NCBI GenBank assembly: GCA_027694045.1
Contig: JAQEWB010000005.1
Span: forward strand, 171,727-233,182
Length of the DNA: 61,456 bases
DNA from: Bacillaceae bacterium OF18-1A
GTDB lineage: Bacteria; Bacillota; Bacilli; Bacillales; Bacillaceae_G
Direction: 5' to 3'
The first letter of the stretch is position 1; each line of letters opens with the position of its first letter. This document shows, piece after piece, positions 21,565 through 33,172 of the stretch. A program made the position numbers and the translations under genes. The notes under the pieces were generated by a model. The model saw nothing but the letters and a program-made list of their open reading frames with translations. It had not been told where the DNA came from and searched no databases.

Positions 21565-22257
21565 ATGGCTAAAAGAGGTAAAAAGTACGTAGAAGCTGCA
21601 AAGCTTGTTGATCGTGCAGCTGCTTACTCTGCAACAGAAGCAGTAGAATTAGTAAAGAAAACAAACACAGCTAAATTTGATGCAACTGTAGAAGCTGCAT
21701 TCCGTTTAGGTGTTGACCCTAAGAAAGCTGACCAACAAATCCGTGGTGCAGTTGTTCTTCCACACGGTACTGGTAAAGTACAACGTGTATTAGTATTCGC
21801 TAAAGGTGAAAAAGCTAAAGAAGCTGAAGCTGCTGGAGCTGATTTCGTAGGCGATACTGATTACATCGGTAAAATCCAACAAGGTTGGTTCGATTTCGAT
21901 GTAGTAGTAGCAACTCCTGACATGATGGGTGAAGTTGGTAAACTTGGTCGTGTATTAGGACCTAAAGGTTTAATGCCAAACCCTAAAACTGGAACAGTTA
22001 CTTTCGATGTAACTAAAGCTGTTAACGAAATCAAAGCTGGTAAAGTTGAATACCGCGTTGATAAAGCTGGTAACATCCACGTTCCAATCGGTAAAGTATC
22101 TTTCGAAGATGCTAAATTAGTAGAAAACTTCAAAACAATTGCTGACACTTTACAAAAAGTTAAGCCAGCTGCTGCAAAAGGTACTTACATGAAGAACGTA
22201 ACAGTTGCTTCTACAATGGGACCTGGCGTACGTGTAGACGTTTCTACATTAGCGTAA
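21565..22257 (+). CDS. rplA: Ribosomal protein uL1
   Basis: 230 residues. uL1 forms the mobile L1 stalk that guides deacylated tRNA from the E site, and it is a translational repressor of its own operon. The typical [17 protein letters not shown] start, the [15 protein letters not shown] loop and the C-terminal TMGPGVRVD are present. The ATG at 21565 follows AGGAGGAAAT; an upstream in-frame ATG at 21478 runs through the leader and is not credible. Confidence 0.97.
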   Translation: MAKRGKKYVEAAKLVDRAAAYSATEAVELVKKTNTAKFDATVEAAFRLGVDPKKADQQIRGAVVLPHGTGKVQRVLVFAKGEKAKEAEAAGADFVGDTDYIGKIQQGWFDFDVVVATPDMMGEVGKLGRVLGPKGLMPNPKTGTVTFDVTKAVNEIKAGKVEYRVDKAGNIHVPIGKVSFEDAKLVENFKTIADTLQKVKPAAAKGTYMKNVTVASTMGPGVRVDVSTLA

Positions 22258-22267
22258 ATTTTGGAAG

Positions 22268-22296
22268 TTGACTTCATAAAGAAGTTTTTATATAAT
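22268..22296 (+). promoter_or_regulatory. SigA-type promoter of rplJ-rplL
   Basis: TTGACT (22268-22273), a 17-bp spacer and TATAAT (22291-22296): near-consensus, located right after rplA and before the L10 leader. Confidence 0.85.
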
Positions 22297-22309
22297 CATT
22301 TATGTTGTG

Positions 22310-22440
22310 AATTTAAATAGTGTACCGTAGACAGTAGGTGTCAATAGACTTAATTTCCTACCTAGGTGTTAATATACGAAACGGAATTTTTTTCTGTGAC
22401 TATATGCCTCCATGTCTACAAGTTGGGCATGGAGGTTTTT
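22310..22440 (+). promoter_or_regulatory. Ribosomal L10 leader with terminator/attenuator
   Basis: The leader carries the conserved ACCGTAGACAGTAGGTG and CCTACCTAGGTG blocks of the Bacillota L10 leader, bound by the L10-(L7/L12)4 complex. It ends in a terminator hairpin, CCTCCATG (22407-22414) / CATGGAGG (22428-22435), with T5. Binding should favour termination and give autogenous control. Confidence 0.88.
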
Positions 22441-22489
22441 AGTGCACTTTCGGTACATCTTCTATATAATCTACAGGAGGTGTAATAAC

Positions 22490-22990
22490 ATGAGCAAAGT
22501 AATCGAAACTAAACAACAAGTTGTGACTGAAATCGCGGACAAACTTCGCGCTAGTAAATCTACAATCGTTGTTGACTACCGTGGTTTAACAGTTTCTGAA
22601 GCAACAGAATTACGTAAAAACTTACGTGAAGCTGGCGTTGAGTTCAAAGTTTACAAAAACTCTTTAACTCGTCGTGCTGCAGAGTCTGCTGAAATGGCTG
22701 AGTTAAATGAATTCTTAACAGGACCAAACGCAATCGCGTTCAGTAACGAGGATGTAGTTGCTCCTGCGAAAGTATTAAACGACTTCGCTAAAGATCATGA
22801 GGCTTTAGAAATTAAAGCAGGCGTAATCGAAGGTAAACTTGTAACACTTGATGAGGTTAAAGCTATCGCTACTCTTCCATCACGTGAAGGCTTACTTTCT
22901 ATGCTTCTTAGCGTTCTTCAAGCTCCAATCCGTAACCTTGCACTTGCTACTAAAGCAGTTGCAGATCAAAAGGAAGAGCAAGGCGCTTAA
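22490..22990 (+). CDS. rplJ: Ribosomal protein uL10
   Basis: 166 residues. uL10 anchors L7/L12 dimers to the stalk. The N-terminal rRNA-binding domain ([19 protein letters not shown]) and the C-terminal helix that carries L7/L12 ([19 protein letters not shown]) are present. ATG follows ACAGGAGGTG. It is governed by the leader and attenuator just upstream and shares a message with rplL. Confidence 0.96.
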   Translation: MSKVIETKQQVVTEIADKLRASKSTIVVDYRGLTVSEATELRKNLREAGVEFKVYKNSLTRRAAESAEMAELNEFLTGPNAIAFSNEDVVAPAKVLNDFAKDHEALEIKAGVIEGKLVTLDEVKAIATLPSREGLLSMLLSVLQAPIRNLALATKAVADQKEEQGA

Positions 22991-23057
22991 TTTTTTAAAA
23001 GATAATTACGTATTATCGATAAAACAATACAAACCTATTTAAGGGAGGATATTTACA

Positions 23058-23417
23058 ATGACTAAAGAACAAATCATTGAAGCAGTTAAATCTATGACTG
23101 TATTAGAACTTAACGACTTAGTAAAAGCTATCGAGGAAGAATTCGGCGTAACTGCTGCTGCTCCTGTAGCTGTTGCTGGTGGCGCTGGAGAAGCTGCTGC
23201 TGAGAAAACTGAATTTGATGTGGAACTAACTAGCGCTGGTGCACAAAAAATCAAAGTTATCAAAGTTGTTCGTGAAATCACTGGTCTTGGCTTAAAAGAA
23301 GCTAAAGAATTAGTTGACAACACTCCAAAAGTAATCAAAGAAGCTGCTGCTAAAGAAGAAGCAGAAGAAATCAAAGCTAAACTTGAAGAAGTTGGCGCTG
23401 CTGTAGAAGTTAAGTAA
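23058..23417 (+). CDS. rplL: Ribosomal protein bL12 (L7/L12)
   Basis: 119 residues. The N-terminal dimer domain, an alanine-rich hinge ([16 protein letters not shown]) and the C-terminal factor-binding domain ([20 protein letters not shown]) are all visible. As multiple stalk dimers it recruits EF-G, EF-Tu and IF2. AAGGGAGGATA precedes the ATG, and a strong terminator follows the gene. Confidence 0.97.
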
Positions 23418-23434
23418 TTAACTTTTGATGCTTT

Positions 23435-23468
23435 AAAAAAAGCTCGCTCTCATGCGAGCTTTTTTTTT
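23435..23468 (+). terminator. Terminator after rplL
   Basis: A long stem (AAAAAAAGCTCGC / GCGAGCTTTTTTT) with a TCTCAT loop and T8. It ends the L10 operon before the methyltransferase gene. Confidence 0.93.
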
Positions 23469-23493
23469 AACTGTAAAGAAAAGAGGTGGCCAT

Positions 23494-24093
23494 ATGGCAG
23501 ACCATTATTTTTCTAACGACCCTTCTAGTAAAAGTGATCGCAAACGATGGGAGTTTACACTTCGTGGATCTCAATTTACTTTTTTATCTGACCATGGGGT
23601 GTTTTCGAAAAACGAAGTGGACTTTGGTTCCCGCCTTTTAATTGAAGCGTTTCAAATGCCAGATGTTGAAGGTAATATATTAGACGTAGGTTGCGGATAC
23701 GGTCCAATCGGTTTGTCGTTAGCGAAAGAGTTTCAAGGTCTTGAAGTTCACATGGTGGATGTGAACGAAAGGGCACTTGGACTTGCGAAAGAAAACGCCG
23801 CTAATAACAGGATCGAGAATATACGTATTTTTCAAAGTAGCGTCTATGGAAATGTAGATGGCAAGTATGCTGCTATTCTATCTAATCCTCCAATTCGTGC
23901 AGGTAAAGATATCGTGCATGAGATTTTAGAAAAGGCTGTGGAGTATTTAGTTCCAGGTGGAGAGCTGTGGATTGTTATCCAAAAGAAGCAAGGTGCACCA
24001 TCTGCGCTGAAAAAACTAGAAGAAGTATTTTCTGAAGTTGAAGTTGTAGAAAAGAAAAAAGGATATTATATCATAAAATCAAAAAAACGTTGA
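23494..24093 (+). CDS. ybxB: RsmC-like class I SAM methyltransferase (YbxB type)
   Basis: 199 residues. A single small methyltransferase domain with SAM motif I (ILDVGCGYGPIGLSLA, about 60-75), the acidic VHMVDVNERA, and catalytic-loop SNPPIRAGK, typical of N2-guanine methyltransferases such as RsmC. It lacks the N-terminal pseudo-domain of enterobacterial RsmC. The likely target is 16S rRNA, but this is family inference. The ATG at 23494 follows AAGAGGTGG; upstream codons lie in the terminator. Confidence 0.88.
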   Translation: MADHYFSNDPSSKSDRKRWEFTLRGSQFTFLSDHGVFSKNEVDFGSRLLIEAFQMPDVEGNILDVGCGYGPIGLSLAKEFQGLEVHMVDVNERALGLAKENAANNRIENIRIFQSSVYGNVDGKYAAILSNPPIRAGKDIVHEILEKAVEYLVPGGELWIVIQKKQGAPSALKKLEEVFSEVEVVEKKKGYYIIKSKKR

Positions 24094-24118
24094 CGGTTAT
24101 TTTTGGCTATGTTAACAT
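24090..24118 (+). promoter_or_regulatory. Candidate distal rpoB promoter, rRNA-promoter-like
   Basis: TTGACG (24090-24095), 17 bp and TAACAT (24113-24118), within the motif ATGTTAACAT. The same -10 context and spacing occur in the promoter at 61414-61442. It overlaps the stop of the upstream gene by a few bases. Confidence 0.5.
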
Positions 24119-24330
24119 TATACAATGCCAATATATGATTTTCTGCGTTGAGAAAGATGTATATTTTTGTTTCTCTTGGAAAAGATAGTAAAATCAGCAG
24201 ATTATGAAACAGAATGATGGTTTTCTTATAGAAGCCATTTTTCTTTTTTGAGCAGGTAGAAAGACTCAACGTATTTATCTTTAAGAGAAAAAGACTACGC
24301 AAATAGCAGTAGTTGTATTTATTTGTGATT

Positions 24331-24359
24331 TTGCACAAATTTTTTTGTGCATTTATAAT
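24331..24359 (+). promoter_or_regulatory. Proximal rpoB promoter
   Basis: TTGCAC (24331-24336), 17 bp and a consensus TATAAT (24354-24359), about 26 bp before the TTG start. The -35 to spacer part is an inverted repeat, TGCACAAA / TTTGTGCA. If active, the leader would be only about 20 bases. The stretch between this and the distal promoter is AT-rich and shows no gene. Confidence 0.65.
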
Positions 24360-24384
24360 ACTCATGATTTGAGGGGTGAAGCAG

Positions 24385-27300
24385 TTGACAGGTCAACTAG
24401 TTCAATACGGACGCCACCGCCAACGAAGAAGTTATGCCCGTATTAGTGAAGTATTAGAGTTACCAAATCTTATCGAAATTCAAACCTCTTCTTATCAGTG
24501 GTTTCTTGATGAGGGTTTGCGAGAAATGTTCCAAGACATTTCTCCGATTGAAGACTTTACGGGAAATCTATCGCTTGAATTTATCGACTACAGCTTAGGT
24601 GAACCTAAATACTCTGTAGACGAGTGTAAAGAGCGTGATGTGACGTATGCAGCACCACTTCGTGTAAAAGTGCGTCTAATCAACAAGGAAACTGGTGAAG
24701 TAAAAGAACAAGATGTGTTCATGGGAGATTTCCCACTCATGACAGAGACTGGAACATTCGTAATTAACGGTGCAGAACGTGTTATCGTTTCCCAGTTAGT
24801 TCGCTCTCCAAGCGTATACTATAGTGGCAAAGTGGATAAAAACGGAAAACGTGGTTTTACTGCTACTGTAATTCCAAACCGCGGAGCTTGGTTAGAGTAT
24901 GAGACAGATGCTAAGGATGTTGTATATGTACGTATCGACCGTACACGTAAACTTCCTGTAACTGTTTTGTTACGCGCATTAGGGTTTGGCTCTGATCAAG
25001 AAATCACCGAGCTTTTAGGTGATAACGAATACTTAAGCAACACATTAGAAAAAGACAATACAGACAGCACTGAAAAAGCATTGCTTGAAATTTATGAGCG
25101 TCTACGTCCTGGTGAACCACCAACAGTAGAAAATGCAAAGAGCTTACTTGTGTCTCGTTTCTTCGATCCAAAGCGCTACGATTTAGCAAATGTAGGTCGC
25201 TATAAGATCAACAAAAAGTTACACATTAAAAACAGATTGTTTAATCAACGTTTAGCTGAAACTTTAGTGGATCCAGAAACTGGTGAAATTTTAGCGGCAG
25301 AAGGAACAATCTTAGATCGTCGTACACTGGATCGCATTTTACCTTACTTAGAGAAAAACATTGGATTCAAAACAGCGAAGCCAATGGGTGGAGTGGTAGA
25401 AGGCGATGTTGAGCTGCAATCTATTAAGATTTATGCTCCTGAGTCAGAAGGCGAACGTGTAATTAATGTAATTGGTAATGCAAATATTACTCGTGATGTA
25501 AAACACATCACACCTGGTGATATTCTTGCTTCTATCAGCTACTTCTTCAACTTACTATACAAAGTAGGGGATACAGACGATATCGACCATTTAGGAAACC
25601 GTCGTCTACGTTCAGTAGGAGAGCTATTACAGAACCAATTCCGTATCGGTCTTTCTCGTATGGAACGTGTTGTTCGTGAGAGAATGTCGATTCAAGATAC
25701 AAATGCAATTACACCACAGGCATTAATTAATATTCGTCCTGTTATTGCATCTATTAAAGAGTTCTTCGGAAGTTCTCAGTTATCTCAGTTCATGGACCAA
25801 ACAAATCCATTAGCAGAGTTAACTCACAAACGAAGACTATCTGCATTAGGACCGGGTGGTTTAACGCGTGAGCGCGCAGGCTTTGAAGTGCGTGACGTTC
25901 ACTACTCTCACTATGGTCGTATGTGTCCTATTGAAACACCAGAGGGACCAAACATCGGTTTGATTAACTCATTATCTTCGTTCGCGAAAGTAAATGAGTT
26001 TGGTTTCATTGAAACACCATACCGTCGTGTTGACCCAGAAACTGGTCTTGTAACAGGGCATGTTGATTATTTAACAGCAGATGAAGAAGATAATTATGTT
26101 GTAGCCCAAGCGAATATGAAATTATCTGAAGAAGGAGAATTCCTTGATGAAGATATCGTAGCTCGTTTCCGTGGTGAAAACATTGTCACAAATAAAGAAC
26201 GCATCGACTACATGGATGTATCACCAAAACAAGTAGTGTCGGCAGCGACAGCTTGTATTCCGTTCTTAGAAAACGATGACTCTAACCGCGCACTTATGGG
26301 AGCGAACATGCAACGTCAGGCGGTTCCGTTAATGAATCCGGAATCTCCGATTGTAGGTACAGGTATGGAGTACGTATCAGCAAAAGACTCAGGTGCTGCA
26401 GTAATCTGTAAACACCCTGGTGTTGTTGAACGCGTAGAAGCACGTGAAGTTTGGGTACGTCGCTATGTAGAAGTTGACGGTCAAACAGTAAAAGGCGACT
26501 TAGATCGCTACAAAATGCAAAAATTCATTCGTTCTAACCAAGGAACTTGCTACAACCAACGTCCAATCGTAAGTGTTGGAAATGAAGTTGTAAAAGGTGA
26601 AATCCTTGCGGATGGTCCTTCTATGGAATTAGGTGAGCTAGCACTTGGACGTAACGTGCTTGTTGGCTTCATGACTTGGGACGGTTATAACTACGAGGAT
26701 GCGATCATTATGAGTGAGCGCCTTGTAAAAGATGATGTGTACACTTCTATTCATATTGAAGAATATGAGTCAGAAGCTCGTGATACGAAGCTTGGACCAG
26801 AAGAAATTACACGTGACATTCCAAACGTTGGGGAAGATGCATTACGCAACCTTGACGAGCGCGGTATCATTCGCGTTGGTGCGGAGGTAAAAGATGGAGA
26901 TTTACTTGTTGGTAAAGTAACACCTAAAGGTGTAACAGAATTAACAGCTGAAGAACGTCTATTACATGCTATCTTTGGAGAAAAAGCGCGTGAAGTACGT
27001 GATACATCACTACGTGTACCACACGGTGGTGGCGGTATTATCTTAGACGTAAAAGTATTCAACCGTGAAGATGGCGATGAATTGCCACCAGGCGTGAATC
27101 AACTTGTACGTGCATATATCGTTCAAAAACGTAAAATTTCTGAAGGTGACAAGATGGCCGGACGTCACGGTAACAAAGGTGTTATCTCTCGTATTTTACC
27201 AGAAGAAGATATGCCTTACTTACCAGACGGTACGCCAATCGATATCATGTTAAACCCATTAGGGGTACCATCTCGTATGAATATCGGTCAGGTATTAGAG

Positions 27301-27918
27301 CTTCATCTTGGTATGGCAGCAAGATACCTTGGCATTCACATTGCAACACCAGTATTCGATGGTGCTCGTGAGGAAGATGTTTGGGGCACGATTGAAGAAG
27401 CTGGTATGGCAAATGACGCGAAAACAATCCTGTATGACGGACGTACTGGTGAACCATTCGATAACCGTGTATCTGTTGGTGTCATGTATATGATCAAACT
27501 TGCGCACATGGTTGACGATAAACTTCATGCTCGTTCTACTGGACCATACTCACTTGTAACGCAGCAACCTCTTGGAGGTAAAGCTCAGTTCGGTGGACAG
27601 CGTTTCGGTGAGATGGAGGTTTGGGCACTTGAAGCTTACGGTGCTGCTTATACTCTTCAAGAAATCTTAACAGTGAAGTCTGATGATGTTGTTGGACGTG
27701 TTAAGACGTATGAAGCAATTGTTAAAGGCGAAAATGTTCCAGAACCAGGCGTTCCTGAATCATTCAAAGTATTGATTAAAGAGCTGCAAAGTTTAGGTAT
27801 GGACGTTAAAATGATGTCTAGCGACGACACAGAAATTGAAATGCGTGATACGGAAGATGACGATGATCATCAATCAGCAGATAAATTGAATGTCGAAGTT
27901 GAGACAACTAAGGAATAA
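24385..27918 (+). CDS. rpoB: RNA polymerase beta subunit
   Basis: 1177 residues. All expected parts are present, from the conserved [20 protein letters not shown]-terminus, through the rifampicin-pocket segment [19 protein letters not shown] at about 465-485 (no known resistance substitution seen), to [16 protein letters not shown] C-terminal motifs and an acidic tail. The start is TTG at 24385 after GAGGGGTGA; the GTG at 24376 lies inside that site. It is co-transcribed with rpoC 37 bp downstream. Confidence 0.97.
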   Translation: MTGQLVQYGRHRQRRSYARISEVLELPNLIEIQTSSYQWFLDEGLREMFQDISPIEDFTGNLSLEFIDYSLGEPKYSVDECKERDVTYAAPLRVKVRLINKETGEVKEQDVFMGDFPLMTETGTFVINGAERVIVSQLVRSPSVYYSGKVDKNGKRGFTATVIPNRGAWLEYETDAKDVVYVRIDRTRKLPVTVLLRALGFGSDQEITELLGDNEYLSNTLEKDNTDSTEKALLEIYERLRPGEPPTVENAKSLLVSRFFDPKRYDLANVGRYKINKKLHIKNRLFNQRLAETLVDPETGEILAAEGTILDRRTLDRILPYLEKNIGFKTAKPMGGVVEGDVELQSIKIYAPESEGERVINVIGNANITRDVKHITPGDILASISYFFNLLYKVGDTDDIDHLGNRRLRSVGELLQNQFRIGLSRMERVVRERMSIQDTNAITPQALINIRPVIASIKEFFGSSQLSQFMDQTNPLAELTHKRRLSALGPGGLTRERAGFEVRDVHYSHYGRMCPIETPEGPNIGLINSLSSFAKVNEFGFIETPYRRVDPETGLVTGHVDYLTADEEDNYVVAQANMKLSEEGEFLDEDIVARFRGENIVTNKERIDYMDVSPKQVVSAATACIPFLENDDSNRALMGANMQRQAVPLMNPESPIVGTGMEYVSAKDSGAAVICKHPGVVERVEAREVWVRRYVEVDGQTVKGDLDRYKMQKFIRSNQGTCYNQRPIVSVGNEVVKGEILADGPSMELGELALGRNVLVGFMTWDGYNYEDAIIMSERLVKDDVYTSIHIEEYESEARDTKLGPEEITRDIPNVGEDALRNLDERGIIRVGAEVKDGDLLVGKVTPKGVTELTAEERLLHAIFGEKAREVRDTSLRVPHGGGGIILDVKVFNREDGDELPPGVNQLVRAYIVQKRKISEGDKMAGRHGNKGVISRILPEEDMPYLPDGTPIDIMLNPLGVPSRMNIGQVLELHLGMAARYLGIHIATPVFDGAREEDVWGTIEEAGMANDAKTILYDGRTGEPFDNRVSVGVMYMIKLAHMVDDKLHARSTGPYSLVTQQPLGGKAQFGGQRFGEMEVWALEAYGAAYTLQEILTVKSDDVVGRVKTYEAIVKGENVPEPGVPESFKVLIKELQSLGMDVKMMSSDDTEIEMRDTEDDDDHQSADKLNVEVETTKE

Positions 27919-27955
27919 TTGGGATAACCTGTAGACTAAAAGGGAGGTAGGCCCC

Positions 27956-30900
27956 TTGATAGATGTAAATAACTTTGAATATATGAAGATTGGACTTGCT
28001 TCACCTGACAAGATTCGTTCTTGGTCATACGGTGAAGTTAAGAAACCAGAAACTATTAACTATCGTACGTTAAAGCCTGAAAAAGATGGCTTGTTCTGTG
28101 AGCGTATTTTCGGACCACAAAAGGACTGGGAATGTCATTGCGGAAAATACAAACGTGTACGTTATAAAGGTGTAGTTTGTGATCGATGTGGCGTTGAAGT
28201 AACGCGTGCAAAAGTTCGTCGTGAACGTATGGGTCATATCGAATTAGCTGCTCCTGTATCTCATATTTGGTATTTCAAAGGTATCCCGAGCCGCATGGGA
28301 CTTGTCTTAGACATGTCCCCTCGCGCGCTTGAAGAAGTAATTTATTTCGCTTCTTATGTTGTAACAGAAAGTGGAGATACACCACTTGATAAGAAGCAAT
28401 TACTTTCTGAAAAAGAATACCGTGCATATCGTGATCGATATGGTAGCACATTCCAAGCTGCTATGGGTGCAGAAGCGATTAAAAAGCTATTACAAGACAT
28501 CGATTTAGATAAAGAAGTAGACTTCTTAAAAGAAGAATTAAAAACAGCACAAGGACAACGCCGTACTCGTGCTATTAAACGTCTAGAAGTATTAGAAGCA
28601 TTCCGTAACTCTGGAAATGAGCCATCTTGGATGATCCTAGATGTTCTACCAGTAATCCCACCAGAACTACGCCCAATGGTACAGTTAGATGGTGGACGTT
28701 TTGCTACTTCTGATTTAAACGACTTATACCGCCGTGTAATTAACCGTAACAACCGTTTAAAACGTCTATTGGACTTAGGTGCACCAAGCATTATCGTTCA
28801 AAACGAAAAACGTATGTTACAAGAAGCTGTAGACGCATTAATCGATAATGGTCGTCGTGGCCGTCCAGTTACTGGACCAGGTAACCGTCCATTAAAATCA
28901 CTATCTCACATGCTTAAAGGTAAACAAGGACGTTTCCGTCAAAACTTATTAGGTAAACGTGTTGACTACTCTGGTCGTTCTGTAATTGTTGTAGGACCGA
29001 ACTTAAAGATGTATCAATGTGGATTACCGAAAGAGATGGCGCTTGAACTGTTCAAACCTTTCGTAATGAAAGAGTTAGTTGAAAAAGGATTAGCACACAA
29101 CATTAAGAGTGCGAAACGTAAAATCGAGCGTGTACAACCTGAAGTTTGGGACGTTTTAGAATCTGTGATCAAAGAGCATCCAGTACTTCTAAACCGCGCA
29201 CCAACACTTCACCGTCTTGGTATTCAGGCGTTTGAACCTACATTAGTAGAAGGCCGTGCAATCCGTCTTCACCCACTTGTATGTACTGCATACAACGCGG
29301 ACTTTGACGGTGACCAAATGGCTGTTCACGTACCTTTATCATCAGAAGCACAAGCAGAAGCTCGTCTTCTTATGTTAGCGGCACAAAACATCTTGAACCC
29401 GAAAGACGGTAAACCAGTTGTTACTCCATCTCAGGATATGGTATTAGGTAACTACTACTTAACACTTGAGCGTGAAGGCGCAATCGGTGAAGGTATGGTC
29501 TTCAAAGATGCGAACGAAGCATTACTTGCATACCAAAATGGATATGTACATCTTCATACACGTGTTGCAGTAGCAGCTAGCGCAGTAAACAATGCAACAT
29601 TTACTGAAGAGCAAAAGAGTATGCTTCTATTAACAACAGTTGGTAAATTAATATTTAACGAAATCTTACCAGAGTCGTTCCCTTATATTAATGAACCAAC
29701 AAATTCAAACCTTGAAAAAGAAACACCAGCGAAGTACTTCGTTGAAAAAGGTGCGAACATTAAAGAAATTATTGCTAGTCGCGAAGAAGTGGCGCCATTC
29801 AGCAAGAAAATCCTTGGTAACATCATTGCAGAAGTATTCAAGCGTTTCAAAATTACAGAAACGTCTCGCATGCTTGACCGCATGAAAAACCTAGGATTTA
29901 AATACTCTACAAAAGCTGGTATTACAGTTGGGGTATCTGACATTCTTGTATTAGGTGAAAAGGATGAAATTCTCCACGAAGCACAAGCAAAAGTAGATAA
30001 TGTAATTAAACAATTCCGTCGCGGTTTAATCACGGAAGAAGAACGTTACGATCGCGTTATCTCTATTTGGAGTAATGCAAAAGATGTTATCCAAGGAAAA
30101 CTGATGAAATCCTTGAATAAACGCAATCCAATCTTCATGATGAGTGATTCCGGTGCCCGTGGTAACGCATCTAACTTCACTCAGCTTGCTGGTATGCGTG
30201 GTCTGATGGCCAATCCATCTGGTCGTATCATTGAACTTCCGATCAAATCAAGTTTCCGTGAAGGTTTAACAGTACTTGAGTACTTCATCTCTACGCATGG
30301 TGCTCGTAAAGGTCTTGCCGATACAGCACTTAAGACTGCCGATTCTGGTTACTTAACACGTCGTCTTGTAGACGTTGCACAAGATGTAATTGTTCGTGAA
30401 GATGACTGTGGAACGGATCGTGGTTTATTAATCGGTGCGATTAAAGAGGGTAATGAAGTAATTGAGTCATTATATGATCGTCTTGTTGGACGTTTTGCAA
30501 GAAAAACTGTAAAACATCCTGAAACAGGTGAAGTATTAGTTGCTGAAAATCAATTAATTACTGAAGATATTGCTCATATTGTTGAAAATTCGGGTGTTGA
30601 AACTGTAAACATTCGTTCAGCATTTACGTGTAATACTCGCCATGGTGTATGTAAGAAGTGTTACGGTCGTAACTTAGCAACTGGTACAGACGTAGAAGTA
30701 GGAGAAGCGGTAGGTATTATCGCGGCTCAATCTATCGGTGAGCCAGGTACACAGTTAACGATGCGTACGTTCCATACAGGTGGGGTTGCCGGAGATGATA
30801 TCACTCAAGGTTTACCTCGTATCCAAGAGATCTTCGAAGCTCGTAATCCGAAGGGTCAGGCAGTTATCAGTGAAATCGACGGTGTTATCGCAGCGATCAA

Positions 30901-31567
30901 CGATGTTAAAGATCGTCAAGAAGTAGTTGTACAGGGTGAAGTTGAAGCTCGTACGTATGCTATTCCTTACGGTGCTCGTCTGAAAGTAACTCCAGGACAG
31001 CAAATTAGCCACGGTAAAGAGTTAACAGAAGGTTCTATTGATCCGAAAGAATTACTAAAAGTAACGGACATTACGGCAGTTCAAGAATACTTATTACGTG
31101 AAGTTCAAAAAGTATACCGTATGCAAGGGGTAGAAATTGGTGACAAACACGTAGAAGTAATGGTACGTCAAATGCTACGTAAAGTTCGTGTAAGTGATGC
31201 AGGTGAAACAGATGTATTACCAGGAACATTACTAGATATTCATCAGTTTACTGATGCAAATGCGAAGGTGTTACTACAAGGTAAACAACCAGCGACAGCT
31301 AGACCTGTTCTACTTGGTATTACAAAAGCTTCACTTGAAACAGATTCATTCTTATCTGCAGCATCGTTCCAAGAAACAACTCGTGTCTTAACTGATGCAG
31401 CGATTAAAGGTAAGCGTGATGAGCTTCTAGGATTGAAAGAGAACGTTATTATCGGTAAACTTGTTCCTGCTGGAACAGGTATGAATCGTTATCGCAAAGT
31501 GGATCTTGTAAAAACAACACAAGATGACATGAATGTAGAGAACGATGAAGTTTATGTGGAACAGTAA
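27956..31567 (+). CDS. rpoC: RNA polymerase beta' subunit
   Basis: 1203 residues. The N-terminal zinc site is seen as Cys60, Cys62, Cys75 and Cys78, and the catalytic magnesium motif NADFDGD at 447-453. The bridge-helix and trigger-loop region and a second zinc site ([13 protein letters not shown]) follow near 890-905. The start is TTG at 27956, about ten bases after AGGGAGGTAG, giving the conserved (M)xDVNNFEYM N-terminus. With rpoB it forms the polymerase active centre. Confidence 0.97.
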   Translation: MIDVNNFEYMKIGLASPDKIRSWSYGEVKKPETINYRTLKPEKDGLFCERIFGPQKDWECHCGKYKRVRYKGVVCDRCGVEVTRAKVRRERMGHIELAAPVSHIWYFKGIPSRMGLVLDMSPRALEEVIYFASYVVTESGDTPLDKKQLLSEKEYRAYRDRYGSTFQAAMGAEAIKKLLQDIDLDKEVDFLKEELKTAQGQRRTRAIKRLEVLEAFRNSGNEPSWMILDVLPVIPPELRPMVQLDGGRFATSDLNDLYRRVINRNNRLKRLLDLGAPSIIVQNEKRMLQEAVDALIDNGRRGRPVTGPGNRPLKSLSHMLKGKQGRFRQNLLGKRVDYSGRSVIVVGPNLKMYQCGLPKEMALELFKPFVMKELVEKGLAHNIKSAKRKIERVQPEVWDVLESVIKEHPVLLNRAPTLHRLGIQAFEPTLVEGRAIRLHPLVCTAYNADFDGDQMAVHVPLSSEAQAEARLLMLAAQNILNPKDGKPVVTPSQDMVLGNYYLTLEREGAIGEGMVFKDANEALLAYQNGYVHLHTRVAVAASAVNNATFTEEQKSMLLLTTVGKLIFNEILPESFPYINEPTNSNLEKETPAKYFVEKGANIKEIIASREEVAPFSKKILGNIIAEVFKRFKITETSRMLDRMKNLGFKYSTKAGITVGVSDILVLGEKDEILHEAQAKVDNVIKQFRRGLITEEERYDRVISIWSNAKDVIQGKLMKSLNKRNPIFMMSDSGARGNASNFTQLAGMRGLMANPSGRIIELPIKSSFREGLTVLEYFISTHGARKGLADTALKTADSGYLTRRLVDVAQDVIVREDDCGTDRGLLIGAIKEGNEVIESLYDRLVGRFARKTVKHPETGEVLVAENQLITEDIAHIVENSGVETVNIRSAFTCNTRHGVCKKCYGRNLATGTDVEVGEAVGIIAAQSIGEPGTQLTMRTFHTGGVAGDDITQGLPRIQEIFEARNPKGQAVISEIDGVIAAINDVKDRQEVVVQGEVEARTYAIPYGARLKVTPGQQISHGKELTEGSIDPKELLKVTDITAVQEYLLREVQKVYRMQGVEIGDKHVEVMVRQMLRKVRVSDAGETDVLPGTLLDIHQFTDANAKVLLQGKQPATARPVLLGITKASLETDSFLSAASFQETTRVLTDAAIKGKRDELLGLKENVIIGKLVPAGTGMNRYRKVDLVKTTQDDMNVENDEVYVEQ

Positions 31568-31609
31568 AATTTTCCGTCGTAAATTTTGTATAAAAACAGT
31601 TAATCCTAG

Positions 31610-31639
31610 TTGACATTGTATGAGTCAAAATGTTACTAT
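31610..31639 (+). promoter_or_regulatory. Promoter of the L7Ae-family gene and str operon
   Basis: A consensus TTGACA (31610-31615), an 18-bp spacer and an extended -10, TGTTACTAT (TACTAT at 31634-31639). It lies 43 bp after rpoC. Confidence 0.75.
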
Positions 31640-31679
31640 AAGCAAGGTTGCTCCTGACGATGCTTTGGAGGATATGTAT

Positions 31680-31928
31680 ATGTCTTATCAAAAAGTGTCA
31701 AATGCTGAAAATGTAGTCGTTGGTCATAAACGCACATTGGAAGCAATCAAAAATGGTATAGTTAAAGAAGTTGTCATTGCAGAAGATGCTGATATGCGAT
31801 TAACACATGTTATCATTCGTACTGCATTGCAACATAACATACCCATAACAAAAGTTGAATCAGTTCGTAAACTTGGAAAAGTTTCGGGGATTCAAGTGGG
31901 AGCTTCAGCAATAGGAATAATAAGTTAA
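31680..31928 (+). CDS. rplGB: L7Ae-family K-turn RNA-binding protein
   Basis: 82 residues, a complete small L7Ae/L30e fold, the same length as the B. subtilis YbxF protein. The family binds kink-turn RNA; conserved features are VVGHKRTLEAIKNG, EVVIAEDAD and the hydrophobic C-terminal IQVGASAIGIIS strand. The precise partner in Bacillus is uncertain. ATG 31680 follows TTGGAGGA; ATGs at 31620 and 31674 are less well placed. It precedes rpsL-rpsG-fusA-tuf, as in other Bacillus. Confidence 0.92.
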   Translation: MSYQKVSNAENVVVGHKRTLEAIKNGIVKEVVIAEDADMRLTHVIIRTALQHNIPITKVESVRKLGKVSGIQVGASAIGIIS

Positions 31929-31932
31929 AACT

Positions 31933-31973
31933 GTTTTTGTGAGGAGAGAGCATTTGCTCTCCCTTGCAAAAAC
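31933..31973 (+). promoter_or_regulatory. Hairpin leader between the L7Ae gene and rpsL
   Basis: An outer stem GTTTTTG / CAAAAAC encloses an inner stem GGAGAGAGC / GCTCTCC with loop ATTT and a bulged A. No T run follows, so it is not an intrinsic terminator. A second small hairpin (ACCAC / GTGGT) lies near 31995-32012, before the rpsL ribosome site. Possible autoregulatory leader; the binding protein is unknown. Confidence 0.5.
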
Positions 31974-32042
31974 TTTGTTTTCAACTAATAATGAACCACC
32001 TGGATATGTGGTCATACAAACAAGCGAAGGGAGGATAATCAA

Positions 32043-32465
32043 ATGCCTACTATTAACCAATTAGTGAGAAATGGTCGTACTGATAAAGTATGGAAATCTA
32101 AATCACCTGCGTTAAACAAAGGATTCAACTCTTTAAAGAAAAAATCAACTGATATCTCTGCACCTCAAAAACGTGGTGTATGTACTCGTGTTGGTACAAT
32201 GACTCCAAAGAAACCTAACTCAGCGTTACGTAAATACGCTCGTGTACGTTTAACAAACGGTATCGAGGTTACAGCTTACATCCCAGGTATCGGTCATAAC
32301 CTACAAGAGCATAGCGTAGTATTAATTCGCGGTGGTCGTGTAAAGGATTTACCGGGGGTACGTTACCACATCGTTCGTGGTGCGCTTGACACAGCTGGTG
32401 TTGACAAACGTATGCAAGGACGTTCTAAATATGGTACTAAGCGACCAAAACCTGCTAAAAAATAA
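32043..32465 (+). CDS. rpsL: Ribosomal protein uS12
   Basis: 140 residues. uS12 sits in the decoding centre of the 30S subunit and affects fidelity. The [17 protein letters not shown] segment and [14 protein letters not shown] are wild type at the two lysines where streptomycin-resistance mutations usually arise. GAAGGGAGGATA precedes the ATG. First of the rpsL-rpsG-fusA-tuf series. Confidence 0.97.
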   Translation: MPTINQLVRNGRTDKVWKSKSPALNKGFNSLKKKSTDISAPQKRGVCTRVGTMTPKKPNSALRKYARVRLTNGIEVTAYIPGIGHNLQEHSVVLIRGGRVKDLPGVRYHIVRGALDTAGVDKRMQGRSKYGTKRPKPAKK

Positions 32466-32479
32466 TAACTTTAAAATGA

Positions 32480-32965
<486 letters not shown>

Positions 32966-33019
32966 GATTCAACGTAAAATAAATGTAAGCATAAACCGCT
33001 TTATTTGTCGCTTATGGAA

Positions 33020-33057
33020 GTGTGGAGAGGGAGAATGCCTCTCCCTTTCGTTGGGCG
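33020..33057 (+). promoter_or_regulatory. Inverted repeat in the rpsG-fusA spacer
   Basis: GGAGAGG and CCTCTCC pair around a 7-base loop, followed by CTTTCGTTGGG. The 207-bp spacer also has a weak hairpin AAGTGGC-T6-GCTACTT near 33110-33129 and the palindrome TCCATATATGGA at 33145-33156, whose 3' half is part of the fusA ribosome site. No T run marks a terminator. Confidence 0.45.
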
Positions 33058-33172
33058 CTCGTTTTACATAATGAGAGTACTGGACATACTGACATGTGTA
33101 ACAATATAAAGTGGCTTTTTTGCTACTTAAAATAAAAAATCCAATCCATATATGGAAGGAGCAAGACACCAA

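Noticed and set aside
28354..28791. Antisense 145-codon frame in rpoC
   Set aside because: It is a shadow of strongly biased codons on the other strand, with no ribosome site or recognisable protein. Many similar antisense frames across ribosomal genes were dropped for the same reason.
31620..31679. Longer start for the L7Ae-family protein
   Set aside because: It would begin within the promoter region; the 82-residue form from 31680 has a ribosome site and the family length.
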